DNA of 64,000 bases, from NCBI RefSeq assembly GCF_020382885.2, contig NC_058501.1, positions 14,584,501 through 14,648,500 on the forward strand. The letters are read 5' to 3'. The position numbers and the translations under genes were made by a program. Origin of the DNA: Scatophagus argus (lineage: Eukaryota > Chordata > Actinopteri > Scatophagidae). Shown piece after piece: positions 52,691 through 64,000 of the stretch. The first letter of the stretch is position 1. Each line of letters begins with the position of its first letter. The notes under the pieces were generated by a model. That model had not been told where the DNA came from, made no database searches, and saw only the letters and a list, made by a program, of their open reading frames with translations.

Positions 52691-53389
52691 TGTGCTGGTC
52701 TGAGCTGAACATGCGTGGACGCCTGGACAGTGATGTCAGCACACACACACACAGGCTGGGGCTGTGGTCAGTGAAGTCTGGGCTTGAGGTTTGAGTCAGT
52801 GTGGAGCTGCTGCAGCTGGAGCAGACTCCCGAGGGAGAGCTGGGAAAGTGGCCACAAAACCTCCCCACATAGGACTCAGGGAGAGAGACACAGAGAGGGG
52901 GACGACCCTGACTACAGCATGTTATTAGCTGATGCGTTCTGATGCTCTTTCTGTGTGCCTCATTGTTGTACGTAATCACTAAAATCATCTTGTGTGTGTG
53001 TGTGTAGATTTGAGCACAGGAAGCAGTGGTGACGCTCTCACACCGCCCACCATAGATATTACAATGCCAAGGAACAGAGCCACTGTGCCCCACCACCACC
53101 ACACACATACACACACACACACACACCTCTGGTGCAACACACACATGGAAAACTACCATAGAGCTGTCCTACAGTTGTACTAGCCAGCTGGTGGGTACTC
53201 TAACTAACACTGGCTCAATAAAGGCTGAGTCAGGAAACTGTGTCTGTGTGTGTTTGGGGACAGTGGAGAGATGATGGCAAAGCAAAGTGGTGTACACACA
53301 CTGACATGCTTCTCTCCTGACACGTGTGAGGATAAACATCGATATCCTTGACTGACGTTAACACCCTGTTGAGTAAACATACACCTTAA

Positions 53390-53614
53390 CTCACAGCAGC
53401 GCGGCCACATACGACAACCCCCGCGACACTCGGTTGCGTATACGCACCTCAACTGCGTCCACAGACGTCTGGTGAACTGCGGCAGGCCCAACAAACAGCG
53501 CCAGTTCAGGGTTCAGCGCAGCCTCACTACAACTCTCCCTCACATACAGCACATACCTGTATTATGGTTTAGCAGCCTCTGATTGTCGACACAGTCCACT
53601 GTCATGCAACACAG
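53390..53614 (+). other. Possible first exon of an unrecognised transcript
   Basis: A CpG cluster (about 53398-53470) is followed by CATGCAACACAG and then a consensus GTAAGA donor at 53615-53620. The pattern fits a non-coding or barely coding first exon on the plus strand, downstream of the promoter-like cluster at 52.5 kb. No downstream exon is recognised in the window, so the call is tentative. Confidence 0.3.
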
Positions 53615-54714
53615 GTAAGAAAAAACAGACCTACATGAGGTCACTTAAAAAAAAATCCCACTCTCTCTTGTTCTTGCTCTCACACTCGAAGCCATCTCAT
53701 CTCCTCAATATAGAATTAACGCTTAAGATAACTATGAAAATGATTTTGGCTCGTAAAAAAATTGCAGTTGGTCTGACTGTGACTCTGTGTGGTTTGTTCA
53801 TAGTCCTTGCAGACTATACATACTGTATCAGATTTTGCTATATATACCCAAAGACCCCAAAACTGATTAAGTTTATGTAATACCACCTAACCTCTGGTTC
53901 CAGGTAATAGTGGTGCCAGTTAGTTAATCTGTCATAATTTGTCCAATATAAACTAAAATAATTAAGGTTTTAGGCTTTTTGACAATCCAGAGTTTCAGAT
54001 TTTGTTCCCTTTTTAGTCCTTTTTAAACAATTTTCTTACTCTCTGCAACTTGCTCTCTCAAGAAAAAGGTGACACATACATCTAAATTGTAAATATCATT
54101 TTTTTTACCCGTTTTTATCCAAAATTAACTTTCCAAGTTGTTTTACTTTGCACACTTTGTATATGATGTGTGGTTTTGTCTTTTGTTTCACTGCTGTTTT
54201 ACCATTGCTCATTGAGTAGTGAGCACAATTAAAGTGATTCACATAACAAAATCAATTGACATGGAGTGAACCAGCCACTTTTGGGGCCTGGTTTGGCCAG
54301 TTGGTTTTCCAACCTCACAATCATTTTTAGTGAATAAAAGCATTGCTAAGTAAGACATCTAACTGCCACCACACTTAGTGTTTTATGATCTCAACGACCT
54401 GAGAAACTGAAAATGTTTTAATGTAAATCATCAGGAGGTCAAACTAAACGTATCGATCAAGTTATCAGTCTAAAGATACAAAAAGGCCTTTAGGCTAAAG
54501 ACATTATTTCACTTCATTCACACAGTGTATATTGAACTTGTTAGATCCCTCTTGATAATGACACAGACACACACAGACACACCAAGCCCACAAACAGACC
54601 CAGTGTCTCCAAAAGGAACAGTGAATTTCTATGAGTCACAAACAGGGAGGTTACAAAAGGTTGAATATGAAAACAGCTTATTGAGGCAAAAAAGCCATTT
54701 TACTTTGTGCAGGA

Positions 54715-54736
54715 GGGGGGGGGGGGGGGGGGGGGG
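54715..54736. repeat. 22-base G homopolymer
   Basis: An uninterrupted run of G that can form a G-quadruplex. Homopolymers of this length are error-prone in assemblies, so the exact length is uncertain. Confidence 0.9.
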
Positions 54737-54986
54737 AGTCAAAAATTCTCACATGAAGAGCACGATGGGATTTTTTAATGTGTGAAGGATACTTCATTTT
54801 AGTACCTCCCCTCAGGCCACAGGCTGATCAAAACACTCAGGACGTCAGAATTAGATGTGAAAATGAGTCCCGAGCGCAGAGTGAAGATGTTGTGTGTGTG
54901 TCCTCATAAAATTCTGAGAATTTTGGGTTTTGGCCTCCTTTTATGAACAAATGTCATCAAATGCGTAATTTGGATTATTATTTAAG

Positions 54987-54990
<4 letters not shown>

Positions 54991-55030
<40 letters not shown>

Positions 55031-55167
55031 CGATGTGCATGTAATGATGTTTGTACACTACGTGACAGAAACAAACCCAGCGAAACAGACCAGAGGGGGC
55101 AGTCACAATACTATGAATGAATCCCTCTCTTGTTGTGCCACAAATCACAGTCAGGTGTGCGTGTGTA

Positions 55168-55233
<66 letters not shown>
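54991..55233. repeat. Two long (GT)n microsatellites flanking a unique spacer
   Basis: GT tracts run at 54991-55030 and 55155-55233, separated by about 125 bp that includes a CTCF-like AGAGGGGGCAG (about 55092-55102). Open frames across them encode only Val-Cys or Thr-His repeats. Confidence 0.95.
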
Positions 55234-55234
<1 letters not shown>

Positions 55235-56036
55235 ATGTAAAAATACAAAACAATACTGCATATGAATGTCTGTAATCCTTAATTACACAGATTTAAACCC
55301 ATCCACTTATCTCGCCTGTTTTTCCTGTCACCCTGTCCTGTCTGACAGCTAAGTCAAGCCATGACAGAAACCCTTCTCCTCTTTCATCTTAGAAACAAGC
55401 CAATCTGTGACACACAAGGAAAGAAAAGCCTGAAAGCACACAGTGCGGCGAGGAGGGAATGTCCTAAATGTGCAAGTGTGAAGGGTGTAGGGCAGCTGGA
55501 GTGAGGTGAGGTGTACACAGAAAAGTGCTGGAGGATAAGGCGTGTTCCCTTTGGCAGTGCAGCGCAGTGTAAATCCACCGGTGCCATCTGATGCCTGCGT
55601 GTGTGACGGTGCAACAGCGTGCAGCAGACGCTGAGAAAAGATCTGGCAGCTATAAATAGGCTGTGTGTTAAAGAGGCTCGTTGTAAATATAGTGCCCTGG
55701 TGTGGTGTCACTTTACACCCTCCCACCCCTCAGCCCCAGCCTCCACTGGACTCCTCTTAACAGTTTCATTATGCCAGAGTGCGTCATGAGCGCTGGAAAA
55801 AAAAGACCTAAAAACACAGGAAGAGAAAGAAAGAAAGAAATGAAAGACGCGGGTTGGCATCAGCGTAGGTATGGGACAGATTACGCTCACATTGTGTGTG
55901 TGAGTGTGTGAGTGAGCGTGTGTGTGTGTGATGTAATGTAACTGAGACCAGGCTTCCCCGAGTCCTCTGGTGTCTGCAGGTTTAAGAAGTTTCCAAAGCA
56001 CAAGAGAAGAAGAGAGGAGAAGTTAAGAGGAAGGTG

Positions 56037-56319
56037 ATTCTCCTCTCTCCTCTGCTGCATCTCTTTACATTTCTTCTCTTCTCCTCATCCTTTCATTCCT
56101 CCTTCTTCACTTTTCTTTTTACTTCTCTCATCTCCTGTCCACTTATTTCCTTCCATCTTCTCTACTTGCTTCTCCTCATCTTCTTTATCCTCTTCTCAGC
56201 TCTCCTCTGTCTTCCCTCATTCTCATTTCATCTCCTTTCTCTCCAATATTCCTCTCATCTTCTTGCCTCTCCACTCTTTGCTTTTCTTCTCTTCAATTCT
56301 CCTTTCTTTTCTTCTCCAG
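56037..56319 (+). repeat. Long pyrimidine-rich tract
   Basis: About 280 nt that are almost entirely C and T on the plus strand, with no fixed repeat unit. The tract ends in TTCTTCTCCAG, a strong splice-acceptor-like sequence. The open frames read through it are composition artefacts. Confidence 0.9.
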
Positions 56320-56499
56320 AAACCTGTTGGGAAAGTTCTTTTCTGGGTGTGGTGTGGTCTGTGTGTAGGCAAACTCTAACCACTGTGTCCACTGTGCTTT
56401 AACACTTTCTATCACATATAAAATCCTTCCCTATGACATCCTAAAGTGACGTCCCTTGACATTCAAATGTCTCCTAGGCAAGCTTTCAAGGGCACAGTG

Positions 56500-56502
<3 letters not shown>

Positions 56503-56538
<36 letters not shown>

Positions 56539-56745
56539 GGGCAGTCCAGTTAATTGGGGACAAAAGATGTGTCCTCAATTGGAACACAGATGATCTTTGG
56601 GTCAGTTGTTAAGGTTAAGTTTAGGTCAAGGTTAGGGTAAGTGTCAGGGTTAAGCAAGTTGTGGTTAGGATTAGGGTAGGTCTCCAGGAAATGAATGGAA
56701 GTCTATGTAATTTCCCCAGAAGTGACGACCGAAGTAACTGTGAGT
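56503..56745. repeat. TG microsatellite and GGTTAGGG-rich dispersed fish repeat
   Basis: A TG tract at 56503-56536 is followed by GGGACAAAAGATGTGTCCTC, several GGTTAGGG/GGTTAAG words, and ATGGAAGTCTATGTAATTTC near 56695. This order matches a dispersed fish repeat in which these words are flanked by TG tracts. The GGTTAGGG words resemble telomere repeats but are scattered and irregular. Confidence 0.6.
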
Positions 56746-57061
56746 GTGTGTGTGCATGTGTGTGTGCATTTGTGTGGTTGTGCTCTTGCACATCTGGCAA
56801 GGATTTTCAAGAGCTTTTTCCTTTTTGTTCCTTTTCAGCTTGAACAAGCGACTTCTTTACAAGAGACAAGTTGAATACACGCTGACTCCCTCTCTCTCTC
56901 GCACATACACACAAGCACACAGACACACACGCACACACTATGTGACGCAACAGTCACTGGTCATGTTCCCAAGGTCCTGTTCTCAGAGCAGTCTGACTGG
57001 AGGCCTTTGTCTGAGCTCACTTTAAAAATAAAACTGGAGCAGGGTTACCACACATGCGTGC

Positions 57062-57084
57062 GCACACACACACACACACACACA
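57062..57084. repeat. (CA)n microsatellite
   Basis: Eleven CA units within a wider CA-rich stretch (57048-57115). Confidence 0.95.
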
Positions 57085-57805
57085 TACTCACACCACACAC
57101 ACACACTCGCTCACTCACTCTTTGTGCATGAACTAAACCTGACCTGAGGTGGAAAAGGAGCCCACTGCCAACTTATGATGCTGTGTATGTGTGTGCACGT
57201 ATGTACTGTATTCATGTGAGTATACATGAGTATACTCCACTCAGCCTCCTCCTGACAGTGTAATTATAGGCTTGTGTAACATCCGTGTGTATATGAGAGG
57301 ACACACACCCACACACCCACACACCCACACACACAAACACACACATACACGTATGTGTATGTGCCCCGAACATGATCACAGCACCTGTTGTTTTAGGGCA
57401 GTGCTCAGAAACATGATCCTCCACGAGTTAAAGGACCCGGATTAAACTTGTCAAAGTCTTCACAAGTCCTCATAAATTGAGGAGACTTTCTGTTCTTATA
57501 GATTTACTGACCGACCCTCCCCACCTCTCCCCCTATATAGAACTGCTCTAACATCCCAGATCAGCGTTTCAGCATCACTTTGACCACTGCATGTCATCAC
57601 GGCCGGCTGAACACTTTATCATTTATAGATTTGACATTATAAAATTTTATGTTATGTTATAGCTTCAAATGAAACACTACATAGTGCAGAATGGGTTCAG
57701 ATAAAAGTCTATAACATCTTCTTTACAAAACCAGTTGCAGCTGAAAACTGAATAAACCCAATGTTTTCCCTTTCTTGCTGCAAATGGCACAAAGGTGCTT
57801 TATAT

Positions 57806-58167
57806 GGGGGCAGCCGTGGCCCTTGGAGAAGCGGCTTGTGATCGGAGGGTCACCGGTTCAATTCCCCCACTGGACGGACCGGAAAAACTGTGTGGTGTGG
57901 TGGAGTGATTAATGCGAAAAAAAAAAACTCCCCCCCCCCCCCCCCACATTAGCCGGGTGATGTGCCCTTGAGCAAGGTACTTAACCCCCCAGTATGCTCC
58001 CCGGGCGCTTGACACTGTCCACTGCTCCTGTGTGTGTTTCACTGCATGTAATTTGCTGGGTGTTGCATGTGTGTTCAACTAAGGATGGGTCAAATGCAGA
58101 AGTCAAATTCAGTATGTGTATGTAAAAATATATATACTGCCAATAAAGTTGATTCTTCTTCTTCTTC
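57806..58167 (+). repeat. tRNA-derived SINE with (TTC)n tail
   Basis: The head reads GGGGGCAGCCGTGGCCCTTG with a clear B box (GGTTCAATTCC, 57855-57865). The body has TGCCCTTGAGCAAGGTACTT and CCCCGGGCGCTTGACACTGT. The tail is CAATAAAGTTGATTC followed by TTC units (58153-58167). An A11 run (57917-57927) and a C16 run (57930-57945) interrupt the head-body junction. The near-intact order of parts suggests a younger copy than the other SINEs here. It is not a tRNA gene. Confidence 0.8.
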
Positions 58168-61100
58168 CATTCTTCTTATATGAGAAATGTGATAATTGCA
58201 ATTTGTAACTGAAGGTTTTCACCTGTTATGCTATGGCTTCTGGAAAATTATCACCCAAACTGTACAGATTATCATGAGAGAACCATGAGTACTTACATTT
58301 ACATCACGGACACCCACACTGGGACCCAAACCCTTCACTGTGCCATGTTTTACCAATTGAGAAACACTCAACCAAAGACACACTTAATTAGCTTTGTCTA
58401 CTAACTCTGAGATCTCCTCCCTTCTCCATTAGCTTCTACTTCAAAAACACATCGGCTACAAATGAATCACTGCCATCACGAAGGTTTTCAAGGGTGCATG
58501 TTGCCAACAAGCCCAGATGATACCCGATGGGAGCTCTCACAGCCGATTATTAAAGCTTTGCTACAACAAGGCCCCAGAGTTACACATCAATAACAACTGA
58601 GGTGGTAAAATGGAAAAGTAAATGGAGGGCCAACTGGTGAAAATGAAAAATCTCCCTTTAAATATACCTTTTGACTTGGTATAGAAGCGATTTTTAGGTT
58701 TGTTTTTTAAATAAAAGAAATAAAGAACAAAATGGCGAACGTCCCATTTAAAATAATATTGTTAATGGAAAGTCAAGCACTTAACTCCATTTTTAAAAAA
58801 GTGTTTATCAACTACATTGACATATTAGACACTTAATTTTATCTATTTATTAGTTGTTTGTATTTCTCAGTTTTATCTCTGTATTTATGAATTAATGAAA
58901 TATTAGTGAATAAATTGCTGTATAAGCATTTGTAAGGTTCTCTAGTACCTGCAGGGCCCTTCAGGGCCATCGCATCACCTCTTGGCTTACATGTTGCATG
59001 TGACCCTTGGCCAGTCAAGCCACATCACAAGGTAAACCCCCCTCAGGACACTCAGACACTCTCCAAGGAGCCAAAAGACAGCGAGGACATCCGGGGGGGG
59101 GACACCTGCTGAATCAGGCGCTTCTACGCCACAGAGTGTGATGGAAACTGATCCACTAATATCAGCCATTCACCTATTAGTGGCCTGTACAAACACACTG
59201 CCATCTATTAATACTGTAACCTGGCACACACACGCACTGCTCTATAAATGCACACTCACGCGGTGGCTGTCACACATACCTGATCTGGTTTCAGCTGCAC
59301 AAACCTTCCCGGCGACACATTATACAAGCAGGGTCCACTGGCCCACACATGTAGACAGACAGACACACACTCACACACACACACACACACACTAGTTGGC
59401 CGTGGATTTCAGTAGTGTCCCGTTCAGCAGACACTTGAAAGGACACCCTAGAGAGGGGTCCTTTTCACAGTAATAGTGCCCAGCAGCACTTAGCGTGGAC
59501 CCGGTTGTTCACTCCCACTGTAGCGAGGGGGATGAGGGTTCTCAATTCTACAGCAGCCCACTCTTCTCTTCCCGCTGAGTGGGGGAAGAAGAGTCTGTCA
59601 TGGACACAGCACTCCACCGGCTGTACACTCACGCACACTCCAAAGCACTCACTCACCCGTCGTCCACTATGGAGTGCGAGATCTCAAATTTGAGTGAAAG
59701 AACAAGTGGGAATTGGCGATGAGTGTGAAATATTTCTGATTATGTTCGGATGGTTCACACTCAAAGTGCTGAAACTCAGCTGCCACAACTGAATGAGGAC
59801 ATGGAAAACGTCTAGTATGCACATACAGACGGGTGATAAATGGAGAAGAGAAGCAAAATACAGTCTCTCAGTAAGCTGTTGGGGCCTCCACAAACTGCCA
59901 GAATCGCTTCAGTGTTTCTTGGAATAAACTACAAAAATTTTCAACACATTTTTAAAAACACTCTTCCAGAGGATAATCCCTGTTTTGGTGTTTTGAATCC
60001 CTGTCCATTCACTCATTTCAATGGCTCCTCTGCACTGGCATTAATGGCATTGCAAAGGGTCGATAAGTGCACTGACAAAATCATAGTTGTACTCTAACAT
60101 GAGTTTCTGTTTTTCTGTAATTTCTGCTTTTTTTCTTTTTTTCTTTTTTACAGGTACAATTTATTAAAAGTCTGACATATTCAAACCTCTCTGGTCTTAA
60201 TATCTGGTGAAATTAATTCCCTTGTGTTGATACAAAACATGAAATTAATTTTACATGTGGCACAATTAAAACAAAGCCAATGTAACGCTCCTGAGCCATT
60301 GCTAGAGGAGAGCACAGAATTACTTTTGGGATTAAAAAAGCATATTCATCTTCGCTCTCCTTACTTAACCCCGCTACAGCAACACGCCTCAATGTAAAAA
60401 GATAATTTCTTGTCTTTCTGGGTTTCTTTAAGCTAAGCGGTGAGCTTACTGCTCACCAGCTTACTGCTAATGTACAGCAAGGTATTCTTACTGTATTCTT
60501 AGGTATTCATAAATACAAATGATCCTGTGGTCAAACTTGCAAGAGAAAATCTGAAATCTTTAAAGACACATTTTTTTTATTTTTTTCAGAATGATTGCAA
60601 CTTTACACTGTTACAAAATAGTCCCTCATATTATGGAAGACAACTGTGCTGTGGCAGCTTTTCACCACAACATGCAAATCAAAATATTACATGTTTATCA
60701 TCTCTGTCACAATATCATTCTGATTCTTGCCATGTTCCTATTCTAACCGGTTTATTTACCTGCAAATGAATTCACCTGTCTTTTCAGGTCCCTCCTGACC
60801 TGTAGTAACCCCTGTTCCAGGCTACTCTCCATAACATGACTGTCACACCCACTTACTCACCTGGTATCACTTCCATCATAATCCCCACCGAATAAATACT
60901 GGACAATTTCCAGCTGTATCCCTGACAGATATTCTCATGTGTTCCTCACCAAGCCGTCTAGCCGCTTCTTCTGCCTGCCTAACCTTCTGCTTGTATCTCA
61001 GACTTGTGCCTTCTTGCCTTTCCTTTTTATTTTCCTGCCTGGTTTCCTGAGTCCTGCATGCCTTTTGACTGAGTAAAAATGGTCTTTCTTCTCTCTCTAC

Positions 61101-64000
61101 TTAGTTTACAAGTTGTGCTTACCTGACTTGTGACCTATGACTTTACACTCTCATTGTTATCTGAAACAACAGGCCACATCCACATTTTTTTCAGTGTTGA
61201 TGAAAAATGCCCCATTGATGTTCAGTTGGGTTGAGATTTGGTTACTGCAAAGATCACAGCATTCACATTTTCATAGCCATCAAACCATTCCAGGATCTGT
61301 TGTTTCATTCATTTGTATACTCAGTTACAGAGATGTTTCCACACAGATGCATTGCATGGTACAATTAAGAAATTAACTTCCAGTCCATCTTTTCCAGAGG
61401 ACAAGGTTTTAAGGACATAGTCATGTCTTGTCTTGCTCCTTTGGAGAATTTGTTTCAAAATCAGGTATGTGTCACTGCAATGATTGGTTTATTTATTTGG
61501 AAATATATGAACAATTGCACCCAGATGCTGGGCAAAACAGGCAGCCAAGCTCGCCAAAAAAACCTGTTCTTGGGTTGCTTCCAGCTGAAGCCTGGAGTGG
61601 TTTGTGATGTCACAGCAAACAAACCAACCATGGATTTTATTCAAAAGATAAACTACTAATAAAAACATTTCTTGATTGTAAAATTGGTCAGGAAGTGATC
61701 TTGCAATTGATCTGTATAAGCCACGTATATATTTATGCAAATCATTTGGCAATTATGTTAATACATATGCACACCAGTGCGGGTATATTCCCTGATTAAT
61801 TGGTAAATATTGCTGTGTTTGTGTCTTTCTCAGTGTAGCTTTTTTTGTCAGTTCATTAAGTGTGTGACTACAACCCCATGGTAATAGGCCCTGAATCATT
61901 GCTGTCTTTTTTTCTTCCTACATCTGCTGGTTAGGCTGATTTGTGTCTAATACTTATAATGATTATATTCTTTTTTTTTTCCTTGTGAAGTCTTTGTGAC
62001 CTCAAAGAACATAAATAAACATATCTGAAGCATTAAAGTACTGCATACATTTCTGTCAGTCACTGGAGCACAAAATGACACCAAATGAAAGAACATCCGT
62101 TGTAAGAAATGTGTTCCATCCCTCCAGTAGAGTTCAAAAGTCTTTGCAGAATGAACACCAAGGTGCAATAAAGCTGTTTGGCATGCTGACTTGGTGACCT
62201 TATCCAAGACCCTTAACGTTAGTTATAACGTTAGTTATTCCTTTATCCTCCGTGTGAGAGGATGTAATGTTTGGATCCACATACTTTTGACCATGTACTG
62301 TAGCTGCCACCCCTATCGAAAGAAAACCTCCACAGCTCCTTGTCTCTGACTCTGTGTTGTCTAAACATGGTGGAGTGTGGACCCTCACTTTAGTTTGTAG
62401 TGGAAAAATTAACCTGAGCACCTGTGGGTCTGACACGGACAGGCATGAGAGCAGCGTGAGGGTAAGGGGAACTATGGTGAAAGTCCACCTCTCATGTCCG
62501 CTGCCTGTGTTTGAGTTGAGTGAGACGCCATGTTTCAGCAGGTTACCTGTCTCTCTCTCTTTCTCTCTCTTGGTCCTTCTTTGTCTAATCTCTCCTGAAC
62601 ATATTGTGCATATTCTGTTGCCTCTGAGGTATTCCCATGTGTGTTTGCCAGCTCAGCATCACTGATAGAATTAATCACTTGTGGTCCGGGATTACAGCAG
62701 CATTCCCTGCAGCTCAGTCACGATGTAAGTTCAGCTCATCCAAATGGATAACGGGGCCTGTTGGACTGCATATGTCTAAGTGTGTGTCTTGGCTGAGGAT
62801 CTAGACAGGATGAGCATAATACTAAGCCTTTAGGAATCAGGAAGATGGTTCCCGGGATGCCTGGAATTCCTTCCGGAAACCTTGCTGTCTGACATAGAGG
62901 GTGAATTAGAGTCCAGCATGTGTGTGTGTGTTTGAAACAGAGAGAGTGAAAGTGAGAGTTACAGCAACTATCTCTCCTTCTCTCTCTTCCTTTTGAGGCC
63001 AGAGCCGGCTGTATCTACTCACAAGACTAGAATTATGGGACAGTTATTCAGAGAAGCCTATTATGGTATGAGGACACAACACATCTCACTCCCCCACACC
63101 CAAACACACATACAAACACGCTCACAGACAGAGACGGTTACAACATCGCAGGTGATACGAATCAGGCCGTTCTAGTGTTATCAGACCAGAATGTGATGAT
63201 GCTGTGGATTCCTCAGATACCTAAATGGTCAGGTTTATTCCCCGCTATAGACAAGCATTGCAGACAATTACCTAATAGCAACCCGAACCGAAGTGCAATA
63301 AAAGTGAATCTACGATTTGCCGTTACACTTATGAAGTCATGCAGGGGAAAAAAGAAACCGGTTCACAGATGAAAGGAATGCAGGGGGAAAGTAAAGAGAG
63401 GGACAGAGGCTGAATCTGTCGGAGCAGTGACACATTACAAACACTCCTACGTCTTTCTTCGGCCCTGTACCTCGTTTTTCAACCCATTGACTGTACAGTG
63501 TGTTGACATCGAAGACGGTGCTTACACGGGACGGCCAAACTACAAAACCATGCCTTAAAGGATGATTCCGGTTTACTGAAACTTTGCCTCAATTTCATAG
63601 CTGAGGTCAAACGTGAGATATAAGAGCACAACAATAATAACAACAGCAGAGTTTGCCAAGAAAAGAACAATGGTTAGCCAGATTATCTAAACCACTTCAT
63701 CTTTTAGGTCAGATTAAAAGTGAGCACACCAACAATGTCTCACTGCACAGGATAACTGTGTGTCTGTATGATAAGTATAGATAGGTCAAAGTTGAAGCAG
63801 GAAGTTGGCCTATATGAATGTTTATTTAGTGATGACTCTGGGTTCCCAAATCTCAGCAGTCACAGTGGTTCTGCAGCAGCTTCCATAAGGATGGAGGACT
63901 TCATCAACAGGTTAACAATAGAACATGATGTATTCACGGCAGTATTCAGTCTGTAGTACAAAAACTCCAAAAACACTTAATCATACACTTTTCATAACAC
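58168..64000. other. Intergenic DNA to the end of the window
   Basis: No coding exon or RNA gene is supported. A block at 60190-60400 with ATTA/TAAT words could be a conserved element. Degraded dispersed-repeat words occur near 61180-61300 (GTTGGGTTGAGATTTGGTTA) and 62110-62320 (ending GGATCCACATACTTTTGACC). Short CA tracts are present near 59368-59392. Confidence 0.45.

Noticed and set aside
52614-53159. 181-codon minus-strand frame near the promoter-like cluster
   Set aside because: It crosses CA microsatellites and contains no recognisable domain. Its length is plausibly due to chance.
54978-55265. Open frames of Thr-His or Val-Cys repeats (also at 17415, 24103, 38085, 40757, 47681, 52992)
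   Set aside because: These are translations of CA/TG microsatellites.
55670-55730. TATA-like CTATAAATAG near 55650 as a promoter
   Set aside because: There is no downstream exon, CpG cluster or other core element, so a chance match in A/T-containing DNA is more likely.
56034-56402. 122-codon Ser/Leu/Phe-rich plus-strand frame
   Set aside because: It is the translation of a pyrimidine tract and shows no signal of selection or family match.
56600-56690. Interstitial telomeric repeat
   Set aside because: The GGTTAGGG words are irregular and embedded in a known type of dispersed fish repeat, not a tandem TTAGGG array.

Overview
This window is vertebrate nuclear DNA, most likely from a teleost and probably a percomorph. 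Genes are split by short GT-AG introns, dinucleotide microsatellites are dense, and several tRNA-derived SINE-like copies and one decayed LINE are present. The four protein-coding genes are recognisable as orthologues of human genes from 9q22-q31. Exon junctions were placed by hand from splice signals and reading frame. All coding exons join in frame: 872, 283, 405 and 97 codons before the stops.

Layout. Positions 1-1400 hold no recognised gene. TMEM245 (minus strand) runs from its start codon at 13403 to its stop at 2837 in 18 coding exons, one of them a 24-nt microexon; its likely 3' UTR reaches about 1400. FRRS1L (minus) follows at 17919-15130 in five coding exons. About 13 kb of non-coding DNA (18.0-31.2 kb) comes next, with GC-richer blocks that look like possible conserved non-coding elements. 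ALG2 (minus, 34850-31990, four coding exons) and SEC61B (plus, 36112-38911, four coding exons) are head to head and about 1.3 kb apart between start codons, suggesting a shared bidirectional promoter. From 39.4 kb to the end I recognise no complete gene. That stretch holds a decayed non-LTR retrotransposon (about 46.8-47.6 kb), a tRNA-derived SINE (57.8-58.2 kb), many CA/TG tracts, a 22-nt G run, a long pyrimidine tract, possible CTCF sites and a promoter-like cluster at 52.5-53.6 kb that may start an unrecognised transcript.

The genes do not form one pathway. ALG2 builds the lipid-linked oligosaccharide on the ER membrane. SEC61B is part of the ER translocon that delivers glycosylation substrates. 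FRRS1L is an ER factor for AMPA-receptor biogenesis. TMEM245 is a multi-pass membrane protein of the AI-2E transporter family. In human the TMEM245-FRRS1L and ALG2-SEC61B pairs lie well apart on chromosome 9, so their closeness here is a synteny difference. I found no clear undescribed system. The best leads are the TMEM245 microexon, the in-frame 105-nt TMEM245 intron, the 52.5-53.6 kb promoter-like region and the candidate enhancers.
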